From: Actinostola sp. cb2023
Lineage: Eukaryota; Cnidaria; Anthozoa; Actiniaria; Actinostolidae
DNA: 64,000 nt
Reading direction: 5' to 3'
NCBI GenBank assembly: GCA_033675265.1
Contig: JAUJYZ010001432.1
Location: forward strand, 62,001 to 126,000
Both the position numbers and the translations under genes were made by a program. The notes under the pieces were generated by a model. The model made no database searches and had not been told where the DNA came from. It saw only the letters and a program-made list of their open reading frames with translations. Below are positions 36,190-46,701 of the stretch, piece after piece; the first letter of the stretch is position 1; every line of letters starts with the position of its first letter.

Positions 36190-36302
36190 CTGTCGCCATG
36201 TGGTACCTTTTGATTGGGAGGTGGAGGCAAGGGTCGACGAGTCATACCTTGGAACTCTTTCAAACCTGGCGTTTCCCACGTTTCTTTTCCCCCATGCCCC
36301 AT
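36190..36302 (-). CDS. Possible first exon of an unknown small protein
   Basis: From ATG at 36302 the minus strand reads MGHGGKETWETPGLKEFQGM, then TRRPLPPPPNQK, ending at a usable donor (AAAG|GTACCA, about 36206). The ORF continues to 36054 if unspliced. Composition is convincing, but I cannot name it and no second exon was found. Confidence 0.35.
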
Positions 36303-36697
36303 GCTATATCAGTCAGTCCCACCCACAGCTGAGTTGGTAAATGTATGCGCTAGTTTATATTGCCCATGCATGTTGTGAAGCAAGCCTACACTTGTAATAG
36401 ATGATAATTGTGATGCTGAAAATCAATCCTGATATTACCGTGTATCGTTTCATTTGAAGCCAGATGGTGCGTAAAAATCGATTTTCACTTATAACCACAA
36501 AGTACTGTAGACCTTTATCAATCGACTCGACCATTGATCGACCTTATCGTCAAATTTGACTTTCAAATTGGCTGCGTTGTGGCGATGGTGATTCATGCGA
36601 TCTCAATCAAAGTCACGACGTCAGTGCGGATCAAATTGTTCAACCAAATCGATCGCGGTGAGTTCAGTTAGTGTCGCTCGGAAATCACTGCACGGCA

Positions 36698-37063
36698 ATG
36701 GATATTCTACGCTCAGAACTCCACAGAAAATTGGTTCTGATCAAACTTCACAAGACGAGCACGGCGAGCAAAAATGCCACTGATTGTGATGTTTGGGCTG
36801 AAGGAGATTGCCATATATTACTGGGCGAGGAAGCAGTCTTCATGATCCGCACCCCAACGCCCGACTTGCTTTTTCTCCAGATCAATGTCATGGACTCTTC
36901 AGAAAAAGAAATTGGCGTTGGCTTTCGTTGCAAGACGGATAATGTCCACGAGTTGTCGTTTTCCCCAGCGGAGCCAGGCGTCTATACCATGAATGTTCAA
37001 TGGGGCGGGCATTCTGTTGAAGGAAGTCCTTTTACCGTAGATGTTATTGAAAAACTTGATTAA
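36698..37063 (+). CDS. Filamin-repeat (Ig-like) domain protein or fragment
   Basis: 121 codons from ATG 36698. The second half matches a filamin/ABP280 repeat: beta-strand text ending FSPAEPGVYTMNVQWGGHSV, then EGSPFTVDVIEKLD and a stop. Filamin repeats bind partner peptides and occur in filamins and in TRIM2/3/71-type ubiquitin ligases. Only one repeat is present, without B-box, NHL or actin-binding domains, so it is either a small single-repeat protein, the last exon of a larger gene, or a fragment. The frame is open upstream to at least 36671 without an ATG. No transmembrane segment or signal peptide. Confidence 0.6.
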   Translation: MDILRSELHRKLVLIKLHKTSTASKNATDCDVWAEGDCHILLGEEAVFMIRTPTPDLLFLQINVMDSSEKEIGVGFRCKTDNVHELSFSPAEPGVYTMNVQWGGHSVEGSPFTVDVIEKLD

Positions 37064-37689
37064 ATCTTCACCACAAAATTGAGGAATTACTACTTGGATA
37101 TTTCGTTGCGAAGACTGCGTCTTATATACACAATAACTTGAATACTTCAGACCGCACTCTGGAGAATACAAGACGTCGTTTTTAATAGTAGAAACCATCG
37201 CCAGATGTTCTAAACAGATCAAACTATAGCTTTCCTATGGTGCAGAAACAAGCTACATTATTAAAATGATAATGCGAACAACAAATACAGATATGATACG
37301 TACAATTACGTCTTTTAAATTCCTAGCATTCCGTTCAATCAAATCTAAACATGTGCAATTTCATAACGAAGTTAATGCATATATAAGGTTTACGTTTTCA
37401 CAGTTTGTTCTTTATACATATTTGTTTTAAGGGTTCTGGTTTTAACCGACGTTTCTACTCCGATATTTTCAACATTGAATTTCCTTTGCATCGATATGTT
37501 ACCATAAATACAAACTTGACAATATTCGATCCAGTTGATCAAGAAATGACTCGAGGTGGAATTTCTAGAAAACGTGTAGTTTTACTGCCATTTGAACATT
37601 GCAGACGTTTGACATCCGTGTCAGTGATTTTTTTAATGTGACTGCCTGATTCTGAGCCGGTGACATGCTCGGATTCGTTCGTCTTTTTT

Positions 37690-37765
37690 CAAGGTTCGAT
37701 GGCTTAGTTGGTTAGTGCGCGGCCTTCTAAGCAAAGGGTGCTCGGTTGATGACCTTCCTTCGATT
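37690..37765 (+). repeat. tRNA-like (SINE or pseudo-tRNA) sequence
   Basis: TGGCTTAGTTGGTTAGTG is a good A-box/D-loop, followed by CTTCTAAGC, a possible anticodon arm with TCT (Arg). The B-box region (GCTCGGTTGATGACC) is degenerate and the acceptor stem does not close. More likely a tRNA-derived SINE head or a dead tRNA than a working gene. Confidence 0.5.
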
Positions 37766-38240
37766 AATTTCGCTATAATTCGGTCGCTCAGTAACAATAC
37801 AGTCTACACTGAATAACTGCGATTAAATTGAAGTAAAACGCATCCATTTTGACGTGTTTTGTCCTTGCGTCCATGCACCCTAACGATGGGAAAGCTGTCA
37901 GACAATGTTGTATTATCATGAACCTGAAATTTCTAATTATTGAAAACCGCCCCGCGGCAGTTCGGGCTAAGCGCCCATCATAATTACATTGGACAGGAAA
38001 GCTGTTTGTTTACAACGAGACCGCCACAGCGTAATTTTGGAAAGCCAAGCATTTTCGCCGTGACTCCACTCTAGAAAGCCATCATTTTCGAACTGATGTA
38101 TATGTGTTTTCAATGAAAACGATAGCGTTTACGATCGTTTTATGTGGACGAAAGGACAAAACGCCTCGACATATAGTTAGTGTGGATGATATGGCCGTAT
38201 ATGGGGCCTTAGATCTACAAACTTTCTGACATGTTCATAC
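37766..38240. other. No feature recognised
   Basis: Unique-looking intergenic sequence leading into a palindrome; no ORF of interest. Confidence 0.5.
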
Positions 38241-38242
38241 AC

Positions 38243-38556
38243 AGGCAGCACAAGCAATATATTTGTGGTGTGTGCGAACGTGATTTACAGTGAATGTATG
38301 GGGCGAAAAATACGTATTTTTTGTTTTAATAAATTTGAACATACCTTGGTCCTGTGTTGTTGTTTTAAAATGGTATTTTTAAACGTCATTCTGGCTGGTT
38401 TTTAGCCGTTTGACGTTAAATACCATTAACAACAACACAGGACCAAGGTATGTTCAAATTTATTAAAACAAAAAAATACGTATTTTTCGCCCCATACATT
38501 CACTGTAAATCACGTTCGTACACTCCACAAATGTATTGCTTGGGCTGCCTGTGGTA
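38243..38556. mobile_element. 314-bp near-perfect palindrome
   Basis: Arms meet near 38400. The sequence ACCTTGGTCCTGTGTTGTTG at 38343 is mirrored at about 38433-38452, and the outer block ACGTGATTTACAGTGAATGT at 38279 is mirrored at about 38499-38518. Outer ends contain CAGGCAGC(A/C)C. A full-length hairpin MITE. Confidence 0.85.
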
Positions 38557-39144
38557 TAAATTAGTAAAGATAATCATACGGTTTCGAGTCCAATTTGGAT
38601 TTTATTTGCACGAGTTAGTCTTTCCAAGAGTATCAAATTGATTGAGCCCGTAGGACGAATGCAATCATTGAGCTCTTTGATAAACACACGAGTGCAACTG
38701 ATAAGATGTCAGGTTGATCCTAAAACTGGCAACGTCACAAACTAAGATTGTTTTTGAGTACTAGAGTAGAAAACCAAGATAAAAAGTGGGGGTCGCCGAA
38801 TTCGATTGGATGCCATGACTGATTTTCAAATGTAAAGCTTTCCGGTGGACCATCAGTTCGAACAAAACAGTGGACCACAACGTACCCTCCTCCCCCTCCC
38901 ATACCGGTCGGCATAAATGACCCCAAAATTAAATGAACAGTTTAAATGTGTCATTTTTCATAAAACAGTCATATTTTCAAAAATCTCCACTCTAATGAAA
39001 TTAACATTTCAGAGTTTATTTAGTTACAAATGTAATTTAAGTTTATATGTCGATTATTTTAACTTACTCGGTGGCAATGATGACGTCATAAAACAAAGTA
39101 TACACATTATGAAGTCCATATACGTATCATAGTTCGATCTCAAT

Positions 39145-40080
39145 CAATCTCGTCCCCAGAGCCCACGTTCCTCTTGGTCAGCACCGAGAAACGAGAGGCT
39201 CTGGCTGCAACCGATTTTAGTCTGAAAATCTCGGACCGGAAGTTTAAACTGCGCATGTTCCAAAGGTAGCCCAAGCTGTGTATCAGTACATTATACATTA
39301 TTATAAGAGAATGTATGTGGATGTCAATAAAATCAATAAGATAATACAGTTAAAATGAAATCCTCTATAAAGTCTTCTGTATCTTCTTCAATCATTTATT
39401 TATTGCCTGTGAAGATTTGAAGCGATTTGGACGAGAATTGAGCGAGTTATAGCCATTTTAAAATTAGCCCTTCTCTGGCCGTGAATTCAGTTCTAGAATC
39501 CTGTCCTTTTGATATCTTGTATTTCTAAAACTGCTTTCACAATAAAGATTAATATCTACTTGAGTCCTGTGTGTCATTTGTTTAGCGATTAGAATGGTTT
39601 TTAGTGAGTTTTGGGACAGCGTGTAGCTCTCGGGAGCTCCGTAAACTCCGCCCACAGGCTCACCAGCCTCTGTTTGTGTATTGGAGTTATTGGGCTTCCT
39701 GTGTCTTATTTGGGGGCTGTTTGTGTATTGGGCTTCCTGTGTCTTATTTGATCGGCCGGCCGTTGAAATAAAGCTGAAATATGACCGTGAATTCACCTCT
39801 AGAATCCTGCCCTTTTGATATCTTTAATTTCTAAAACTGCTTTCAAAACAAAGATCAAACAGCCCCCAAATAAGACACAGGAAGCCCAATAACTCCAATA
39901 CACAAACAGAGGCTGGTGCCTGGTGAGCCTGTGCTCCGCCATTTTCTAACTAGTCAGTTTACTTCCGGTCCTAGTATTGTTTTGCCAAACCAATCAGAAT
40001 GCTACAAAAATTGGTTGCAGCCAGAGCCTCTCGTTTCTCGGTGCTGACCAAGAGGAACGTGGGCTCTGGGGACAAGATTG
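39145..40080. mobile_element. Mutator-like element, CAATCTCGTCCCCAGAGCC ends (TSD GATCTCAAT)
   Basis: 936 bp, flanked by GATCTCAAT (39136-39144 and 40081-40089). Terminal repeats of about 75 bp include TTGGTCAGCACCGAGAAACG. Inside are a second inverted pair (39640-39735 against 39855-39935) and a direct repeat (CCGTGAATTCA..TCTAGAATCCTG at 39479 and 39784). No transposase. Related ends at 43038 and 61235. Confidence 0.9.
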
Positions 40081-40411
40081 GATCTCAATACATAAAGTTT
40101 GGCGCTAAAATGTTTTCAACTGACTAAAAAAAAAGTTTGTTTTCCCTGGTTTTAAATGAATTATTTCCCGCCAAATTTCCCCAGGAAAAATATCAAGATC
40201 TATAAATATATTCATAACTCTAGTTTCCCTCGTCCAATTTCAAAACGATTTTCGTGTTGTTATCAAGAAAAGAACAAAGTAACATGAGTTTTGCGATTTC
40301 CCAAATTTTGACCCCTAAAGGTACGTGAACCTTCTCCAGGTGGGCGCGTTGCAACGTTTTACCCCTAAAAGGTATCAACTCTAAAAACAATGAACTTGCA
40401 TGATGACGTTG

Positions 40412-40551
40412 TTTTACTACAAGTACCAGAATGCTTTGGGAATTTTCTTTCTTATGCAGATTTTTATTCCCTCATGAGAATAGCAAGAAAATGGTGCTAA
40501 TTTTCTAACAAAAGAAAATGTGCAAAGCATTCTGGTACTTGTAGTATATGA
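40412..40551. mobile_element. Short MITE with TACTACAAGTACCAGAATGC ends
   Basis: Arms at 40416-40441 and 40524-40550 are complementary; 140 bp in total. The remaining 40552-41020 shows only the TMLHE-like upstream region shared with copy 2. Confidence 0.8.
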
Positions 40552-41020
40552 CGAGTCGCCTATTCAGATGATTAAAGAAAAGCCACATGCAACTGTCATT
40601 AAGTTATCTTGCGTATCGTATTTACTGACAAACACCCTAAAAAGTACCTGATTGATCTGTTGTGGTCCTTTTTAATAGATTTGTTTGTGACCCCCTCCTA
40701 TGTCCCCCCTCCTAACGATAATCCGATTCTCACCGTAATCGATTGAACTATTGACAATTAGACTCACAAGGCTCCTGACTCACATCATAAAGTTATAAAC
40801 AAAATGAACTTATTTCTTTCACACTGCGATCCATGATGACCGAACTCGAGATTTTGTTAACATTTGTTTAGAAAAAGAATGGCCCTTAGCGGGCTCCGTA
40901 AAATCTACTACATGTAACTTGATATACATGCCAATTAGGCATGCATGCTCTACCGAGTCACGCAACGAGTGACCAAACACTGTTTACTCACGCTGAGATG
41001 ACCAGGATCAGTCCAGGAAG

Positions 41021-42358
41021 ATGATCATTTCACGGGCCGTACAGACATGTCCATCGTGTTTTCCTCTCTTTCTTTCTTCAACAAGTGTGCTCAGTCGCAC
41101 ACTATGCAAAACGTTTCGAGTTGCATCTGGAATTCCCTGCAAGTTCAGCCGCTATCAATATGGTACTTCGCCTGAAGATGCAGAGAAGAAGTCGTTGTTG
41201 AAAGCTGTTACGGCCGATGACAAAAGTCTCTCCGTTCATTGGCAAGATGGTAATGCTCGATTCCATCATGTATGGCTTCGTCATCACTGTCCGTGTCCAG
41301 CATGTTTAGATCCAAGTACTAAGCAGAGAACTATCGACATGGCGCTGATTCCTGAACAAGTACGTCCACAGCAAGTCGATGTTGCCTCAGCCGATCAACT
41401 CCATATTGTTTGGGAAGACGGTCATGTGACTTGTTTTGATGCTTCTTGGCTGAAGGAGAATGCATACGATGCCTTTTCGAAGGGAAAGCTAAAACGTGGA
41501 TTTGGCACGATAGCCAATGAATCTGAAATGATTCTGTGGAACAAGGAAATACTCGCTGCTAACCCTTCTCCAGAATTTAACTACCATGATGTGATGAACG
41601 ACGAGAAATTGGTGCTGGAATCCCTGGATAGTCTCTTCCGCTATGGCATTATATTTGTCAACGAAACACCCACCGACGAGGAATCTTTGGCAAAAGTCTG
41701 CGAGCGAATAGGAGGCATTGCACAGGAGGGTCACTATGGTCGAGTGTATGCGCTAGAGAATAAGGCCTTGACCCAGTCTGATCTTGCATATTTGTCGAAT
41801 GCCCTGCATGGTCACACGGACCATGTGTACTGCGCTGCGCCTGCGGGGATACAAGCCATGCATTGTACACACCACCACGGTTATGGAGGGATGAGTCTAC
41901 TAGTGGATGGGTTTTGTGCAGCAAAGATTCTCTTTGAAGAAGACCCAGAGGCGTTCAAGATCTTAACAAGCACTGAAGTTCCCTTCGAGTACAACAGTCA
42001 ATATCATTGCACTCGTGTTCATGGCCCCCTGATTGAGCTCGATCCCTTCACACAGGAATTAACCAAACTTCGCTACAATAATTCACGCATTGGTGCATTT
42101 GTGAATATGAATCTTACTTTTGAGGAGATGGAAAAGTTCTACCAAGCAGTAAGATTGTTTGGCTCGATTGTTCGCCGACCTGAAAACGAGCTGTGGTTCA
42201 AGCTGACTCCCGGTAAGGTGATTATCATGGATAATCGACGAATTCTTCACGGCAGGTCTGAGGTATCAGGCTCTAGGAAACTGATGGGCTGCTATGTGAC
42301 TGTAGATGACTACATTGGAAAATGGAGGGCAAATAAAATGAACAAATTGATGTCTTAA
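41021..42358 (+). CDS. TMLHE-like: TMLHE-like 2-oxoglutarate dioxygenase, intronless copy 1
   Basis: 445 codons, one exon. Trimethyllysine dioxygenase starts carnitine synthesis by hydroxylating trimethyllysine with Fe(II), 2-oxoglutarate and O2, usually in mitochondria. The N-terminal domain has the zinc-ligand pattern C90-C92-C95 (HHCPCPAC) and H135; the jelly roll has H265/D267 (HGHTDHVY) and H410 (LHGR) for iron and R419 for 2-oxoglutarate. Similarity to TMLHE (RRPENE-x-W, GCYVTVDD) exceeds that to BBOX1. Compared with copy 2 it has lost family residues in 236-299: YFAEP became YCAAP, HHGSGG became HHGYGG and DGFWAAK became DGFCAAK. Its initiator lies in different sequence from the Kozak ATG of copy 2. 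Possibly altered in activity. Confidence 0.88.
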   Translation: MIISRAVQTCPSCFPLFLSSTSVLSRTLCKTFRVASGIPCKFSRYQYGTSPEDAEKKSLLKAVTADDKSLSVHWQDGNARFHHVWLRHHCPCPACLDPSTKQRTIDMALIPEQVRPQQVDVASADQLHIVWEDGHVTCFDASWLKENAYDAFSKGKLKRGFGTIANESEMILWNKEILAANPSPEFNYHDVMNDEKLVLESLDSLFRYGIIFVNETPTDEESLAKVCERIGGIAQEGHYGRVYALENKALTQSDLAYLSNALHGHTDHVYCAAPAGIQAMHCTHHHGYGGMSLLVDGFCAAKILFEEDPEAFKILTSTEVPFEYNSQYHCTRVHGPLIELDPFTQELTKLRYNNSRIGAFVNMNLTFEEMEKFYQAVRLFGSIVRRPENELWFKLTPGKVIIMDNRRILHGRSEVSGSRKLMGCYVTVDDYIGKWRANKMNKLMS

Positions 42359-42570
42359 CTCCAGTGCATTTTCGCCATACGCACAATTCATTTTCCCTGA
42401 GATGATCTTTGGACGAAAATATGGCGAAATTAAAATAAGGGCCTAAAATAATTCGTTGCTTTCCAAAAAATATCTTGACCGTCTGTTGTTGTGCAACAAC
42501 ATTATGCTAATTTGTAGATAAACCTTTAATAGGTGTCACGCAATGTCACGCAACATATAGAGTAGAGCCC

Positions 42571-42660
42571 CTCTAGGACACCGTAAAATAGTTCGAGTTA
42601 TCGGGGGTTCGAGTTAGCGAGGTTGTTGAATTTCAAGTTTCCTATGACAAAAATTCATAT
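42571..42660. repeat. GTTCGAGTTA-rich repeat block
   Basis: Contains GTTCGAGTTATCGGGGGTTC, then GAGTTAGCGAGG, a direct repeat typical of dispersed elements. It follows the 3' flank (42359-42540) that is shared with TMLHE-like copy 2. Confidence 0.5.
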
Positions 42661-42727
42661 CTTCGTCAGTTTAAGGGAAATCTTTTTTACGAAACCTTGC
42701 AATTTTACTATTATTGATGTTAAACTC

Positions 42728-42829
42728 CAGCCTAGTCCCAGGCGTTATCGGCTCTCCTAACCGAGCGCGAAGGCTTTCCGGTGACGTCATCAGAACCTCC
42801 CTGGTCGGTGAAAGCCTGGAACTAGGCTG
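42728..42829. mobile_element. 102-bp Mutator-like MITE (TSD GTTAAACTC)
   Basis: Ends CAGCCTAGTCCCAGGC and GCCTGGAACTAGGCTG are flanked by GTTAAACTC (42719-42727, 42830-42838). Very short, with an intact 9-bp duplication. Confidence 0.9.
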
Positions 42830-43037
42830 GTTAAACTCATTTATCCGATAAATCAAATAATACATAATGTCACGCTAGCGTGATATAGGTCTATAACGTA
42901 TGAAGGTTTTATTATTACTCGGGCTTCCTGTTAAAGGCCCGCCAGAGTCTAAGAGTGCAGGCCGACGATCGTCGTTCTTTGACCTCAAACGTGAAAGTGG
43001 CTTCTAATGCGCATGCGCTCCGCCGATCACACACATG

Positions 43038-43110
43038 AGCAATCTCGTTCCCAGAGCCTGCGACACGTGAGAATAGATTTAAATCACGGATTATTCGAGG
43101 TACAATTTGG
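43038..43110. mobile_element. Solo end of the CAATCTCGT(T/C)CCCAGAGCC family
   Basis: CAATCTCGTTCCCAGAGCC matches the ends at 39145 and 61235, but no mirrored partner was found. The adjacent 43137-43387 region (+) gives an open frame (DPNTPFFYWTSKNERYTLGP and on) with protein-like composition that I do not recognise. Confidence 0.5.
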
Positions 43111-43559
43111 TTCAAAGACAATTCAGTGAAAGCACAAAAGGATCGACCCTAACACTCCATTCTTCTACTGGACTTCCAAGAATGAGAGGTATACGCTTGG
43201 TCCATTGAAGTCATTCAACGAGTCATCTGGACAAACAGAGCGACTTGACAGAGTGGTAATCAGCAGAAGAACAGATCCAGGTGTCTTTCTTGCAAACCGT
43301 GCATCTTTACCACAGCGAGGTCGGTTGTCTGTAAGAACAGAATGGCATAGGGCTCCCGAATGTCTACCACCTAGAGTAGGATCATAAATTGTATTTCTAT
43401 ACAACCTCTTTGATTATTGAAAATATACATAAAGTTGTATTTTTTCAAGTATTTTAATAGCAACACAATATTGCAACAGCAGTTTATCAAATGTTTGAAA
43501 ACCAGACATATCATATATAAACAAGCTGTGACGTCATCATAGTGAAATAGCTTTTAGTA

Positions 43560-44702
43560 TTATTGCACACCTCTACTTAAAAATGCAACATAGGGTTCCC
43601 ACATACCCTTGCGTGTGAGCATTAGTTTCATATAAAATCCTGGCCGCAACCAATCAACTCTAAACCTAATATGTGATATTGTACTTTCTATTAATAAGCC
43701 TGATTGTAGAACACTATGTACATAAGGTGTTAGCTCTGAAGCTATATATCCAACTCTGTGCCACTCGTTTGAATAATTCACTTGCACAGCAATGGCATTT
43801 TTATCTACTTCATTGTCTGGCTCAGGAATCACTTGAACTTCAACATTTTCTCTAGTTGATCCATACATTTTTTCAAAACAATGTTCAAGATGTTTTTGGG
43901 TATCTAATGTATGGGCAACACCAATAACTTTGAACGGCAATGTATTTGTCACTGAGACTTCCTCCTCGTCTTGATCATCTTCATAATTTTCAATGTCACT
44001 CAATGTCATATATTTGTCATCCGAACAATTTTGATAACCAATGCTAACATCTCCATTTTCCGAATTAGCACTGTCACTATAAGTACTCTGGATGTTATTA
44101 GGAACTGATCAATGGTTGATCTGGAATTGCTCACAGTGTTTTCGTGAAAGGGTTTCCATTCCCACAACACAAAGTGACAAACCTTGTTTAATTCAATGTT
44201 GCAGTGCTTGGTACATTCTACTGTAAGTGGTAAGATAAGTTCTTTAGAGTCAGATTCTCTGATTACTCCAGTTTTCTCTACTTGATCAATGAGGAGTTTG
44301 ACAACTCTGAGGTGAATGTCAAGCACAGGGAAAGAAGGGATTGTCCAAACATTGCTCTCGCCAAGCTCCAAAATCTCAATACTAGGTGAAGCTGCAGATA
44401 GATTGTCTGTGTTGCTATTGCCAACTGAAACCGATAAATAAAATATTACTTTTATATTAAAAAAAACACGTTTGATAAGGAATATTTAGTATATGTGAAT
44501 GTTACAGAGTGAAGCTCAAAACTAATGTATTGGCATACTTGGGTCTCGCAATCCTCCAATGTAGCGTCCAGATCAGAGATAATCCTGCAATGTTGTTTGG
44601 ATAATGGCCGAGATGAAAGTATGCAAATACATTATATGTAGTCATGCTTAATATTCATTTACCTTCACCTGAGAGTTTCCAAATACTCTGTTCTGATAAT
44701 TC
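43560..44702 (-). pseudogene. HIRAN-domain protein, frameshifted 3' exons
   Basis: Exon 44663-44702 (ELSEQSIWKLSGE) joins in phase to exon 43560-44424 (VGNSNTDNLSAASPSIEILE, SNVWTIPSFPVLDIHLRVVK). A one-base frameshift at about 44096-44115 separates this from an acidic linker (SENGDVSIGYQNCSDDKYMT) and a HIRAN-like domain: VQVIPEPDNEVDKNAIAVQV, then EWHRVGYIASELTPYVHSVL and a stop. HIRAN domains bind free 3' DNA ends in HLTF/Rad5-type repair proteins. Here no SNF2 helicase is attached. It lies just downstream, same strand, of EXO1-like nuclease exons and could be the end of that gene. The frameshift suggests it is dead, or an assembly error. Confidence 0.6.
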
Positions 44703-45710
44703 CTAGAAAAGGTTATTTCAATAATATTGAGAAAACAACTGCCATTACATACACGTTTAGTAAAACTCATTTTATCAAATAATAAAACACAGAGGTATGC
44801 ATGTTAGATAACGTTATGGGTTAAAATGTGTTATTGTAAATACAGGTATTCAAAAACTAAATGATATTAATTAAATAAAGTTAGTTTGTAAGGTGATTGT
44901 GAAGTTAGTATTTATGATCTTTATTTCTTAAATGATTATTATTCTTCCACTTGTTACTAATATTTTACCTGATGAGAAGGAAGGTGAAAATTCCAGTGTT
45001 TTTCTAGATTGTATACATCCAAGTTTCCAATTGAAAAACAGTGTCATACTCCATATTTCTGAAATATTTCAATGAAGGAAAAATAGCTGCTCACAGAATA
45101 AAAGGTGGTAGCAATAGTTAGTGTACATTTAATTATTTTCCATAGTGTAAACACAATCAACTATGAAAATAAACATTTTATCAGCACCAATATTATATTA
45201 TTATTACAGCACTTGCACTATATATAGTCAATCTCAAGAAGGTTGTTAGAGTTTAAAGAAAGGTACATATATATGAGTATGCTTGTCATGTGATCATGTA
45301 TGCTCAACAAAGGATACAGCCCACAATGTCTTGGCAGTGAGGAGTTACTTTCAACCAAAGGTCTTAAATGATCAGTGCACATATTTATTATGTTGAACAC
45401 AATTTGATGATTGAATATTTCATAAGCTTGAATAACACTGGCATTGTAGTTTTCAGGTACATCTAGGTTGTGTAAACCAACTATTTCTCCTATTTTAGGT
45501 ACAGCCTGAAAACAGATATAATAATATAAAAAAATTAATATACTGTAATATTATTAAAATTATGCTCAGTATTAATACACCTATGAGGCTCGGGATTTCC
45601 ACTAAACTTCCCTCGGCTTCGGGGACATTTAATCACCAATATCCCGAAGAAGCCATGGTATTAGTTTGTAATACCATGATCACCAAGGAAATGGACAAAA
45701 ATACAGGCTT

Positions 45711-46505
45711 CAGGGGCGGATCCAGGGGGAGGGTTTTGGGGGTTGCAACCCCCCCCTATGGATATTTTTTAAATACTTGTATATGTCAGTATGTCTGTCC
45801 GTAGGTCCCTCTTGCCTTTCAGCTCTCTCCCTCGTAAGAATAATATAATTAATATAATTAATTCATACTGTTTGCACGACCGTTCAACTTCGAGGGCGGT
45901 TTGTCTGATAACTGAAAGAACCTGCCTTTTTTAGCGGCAAAAGTTCAAGGCAAGGTCTCACGTAAATATGAAATTTTTTGGAAAATTATTTAACAAATCC
46001 GGAAAAACACCCAAAGCAAATTTAAAGACGGCTACACTTGTTGTTGAAATCGAGAAAATGTTGCCAAAAGTTATCTCTAACTCGAAAAAATCCACGAAAA
46101 AGTGATTCGACTGTTCGGGTTGTTTTCGTAAAGTCACGTGATGTGATGTCACAAGTGGAACACGTGCACAGCGCTGAGAATGTACGAACTGAAATTGTTT
46201 ACTAACTTGAAGGTGCTTTTTATATTTCTTCGCTTTTCGAAACTTAGTTTTACACACTAAGCTCACCCAAGAAGACTCTTCCAAGCATCTTTGTTGGATG
46301 TCCAATAAACTCACAATTTTACTGAAAATTGAGTTTTGTTGTGTTATTGTAATAAAACAACTCCAGATCTCTACAAATTGCATTTCAGAGGTTGTAGATT
46401 TCAAAATATTCTGGGGGCGCATACCCCCACACCCCCTAGTAGTTCGCGGCTTCGCCGCTCAGATAACACAACCCCCTGTTTAAAAAAAACCTGGATCCGC
46501 CCCTG
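45711..46505. mobile_element. CAGGGGCGGATCCAGG element in the nuclease intron (TSD GGCTT)
   Basis: 795 bp with inverted ends and a GGCTT duplication (45706-45710, 46506-46510). Carries the GTTCGCGGCTTCGCCGCTC block near its right end. A 154-codon minus ORF (45958-46422) has no recognisable match. Confidence 0.85.
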
Positions 46506-46701
46506 GGCTTGAGTTAAATTTAATTGTACGTATCAGGTCATACCTCCATAACAGCTGTATTCTTGCAAGCTTTAATGAACTTTAAAGCTCTGTTTATACC
46601 AATGCATGGTAAAGATGGTGAGTAATCACAGCCAGAAATGATACACAAGTATTGAAACTTCCCAAAGGAGAAGTTTTCTTCCATGTTGAGACACTCCTTA
46701 A

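Noticed and set aside
37690..37765. Functional tRNA-Arg(TCT) gene
   Set aside because: The A-box is good but the B-box and acceptor stem are degenerate.
41021..42358. BBOX1 (gamma-butyrobetaine dioxygenase) as the name
   Set aside because: N-terminal extension and the RRPENE-x-W, HTD-x-x-Y, GCY-x-T-x-DD motifs fit TMLHE better; substrate still untested.
43165..43404. 79-codon minus ORF opposite an open plus frame
   Set aside because: Neither strand shows a recognisable family; kept only as a note under the 43038 feature.
44006..44371. Tail SRVLIVTVLIRKMEMLALVI as a membrane segment
   Set aside because: It is the out-of-frame shadow of the acidic linker before the HIRAN domain, after a one-base shift.
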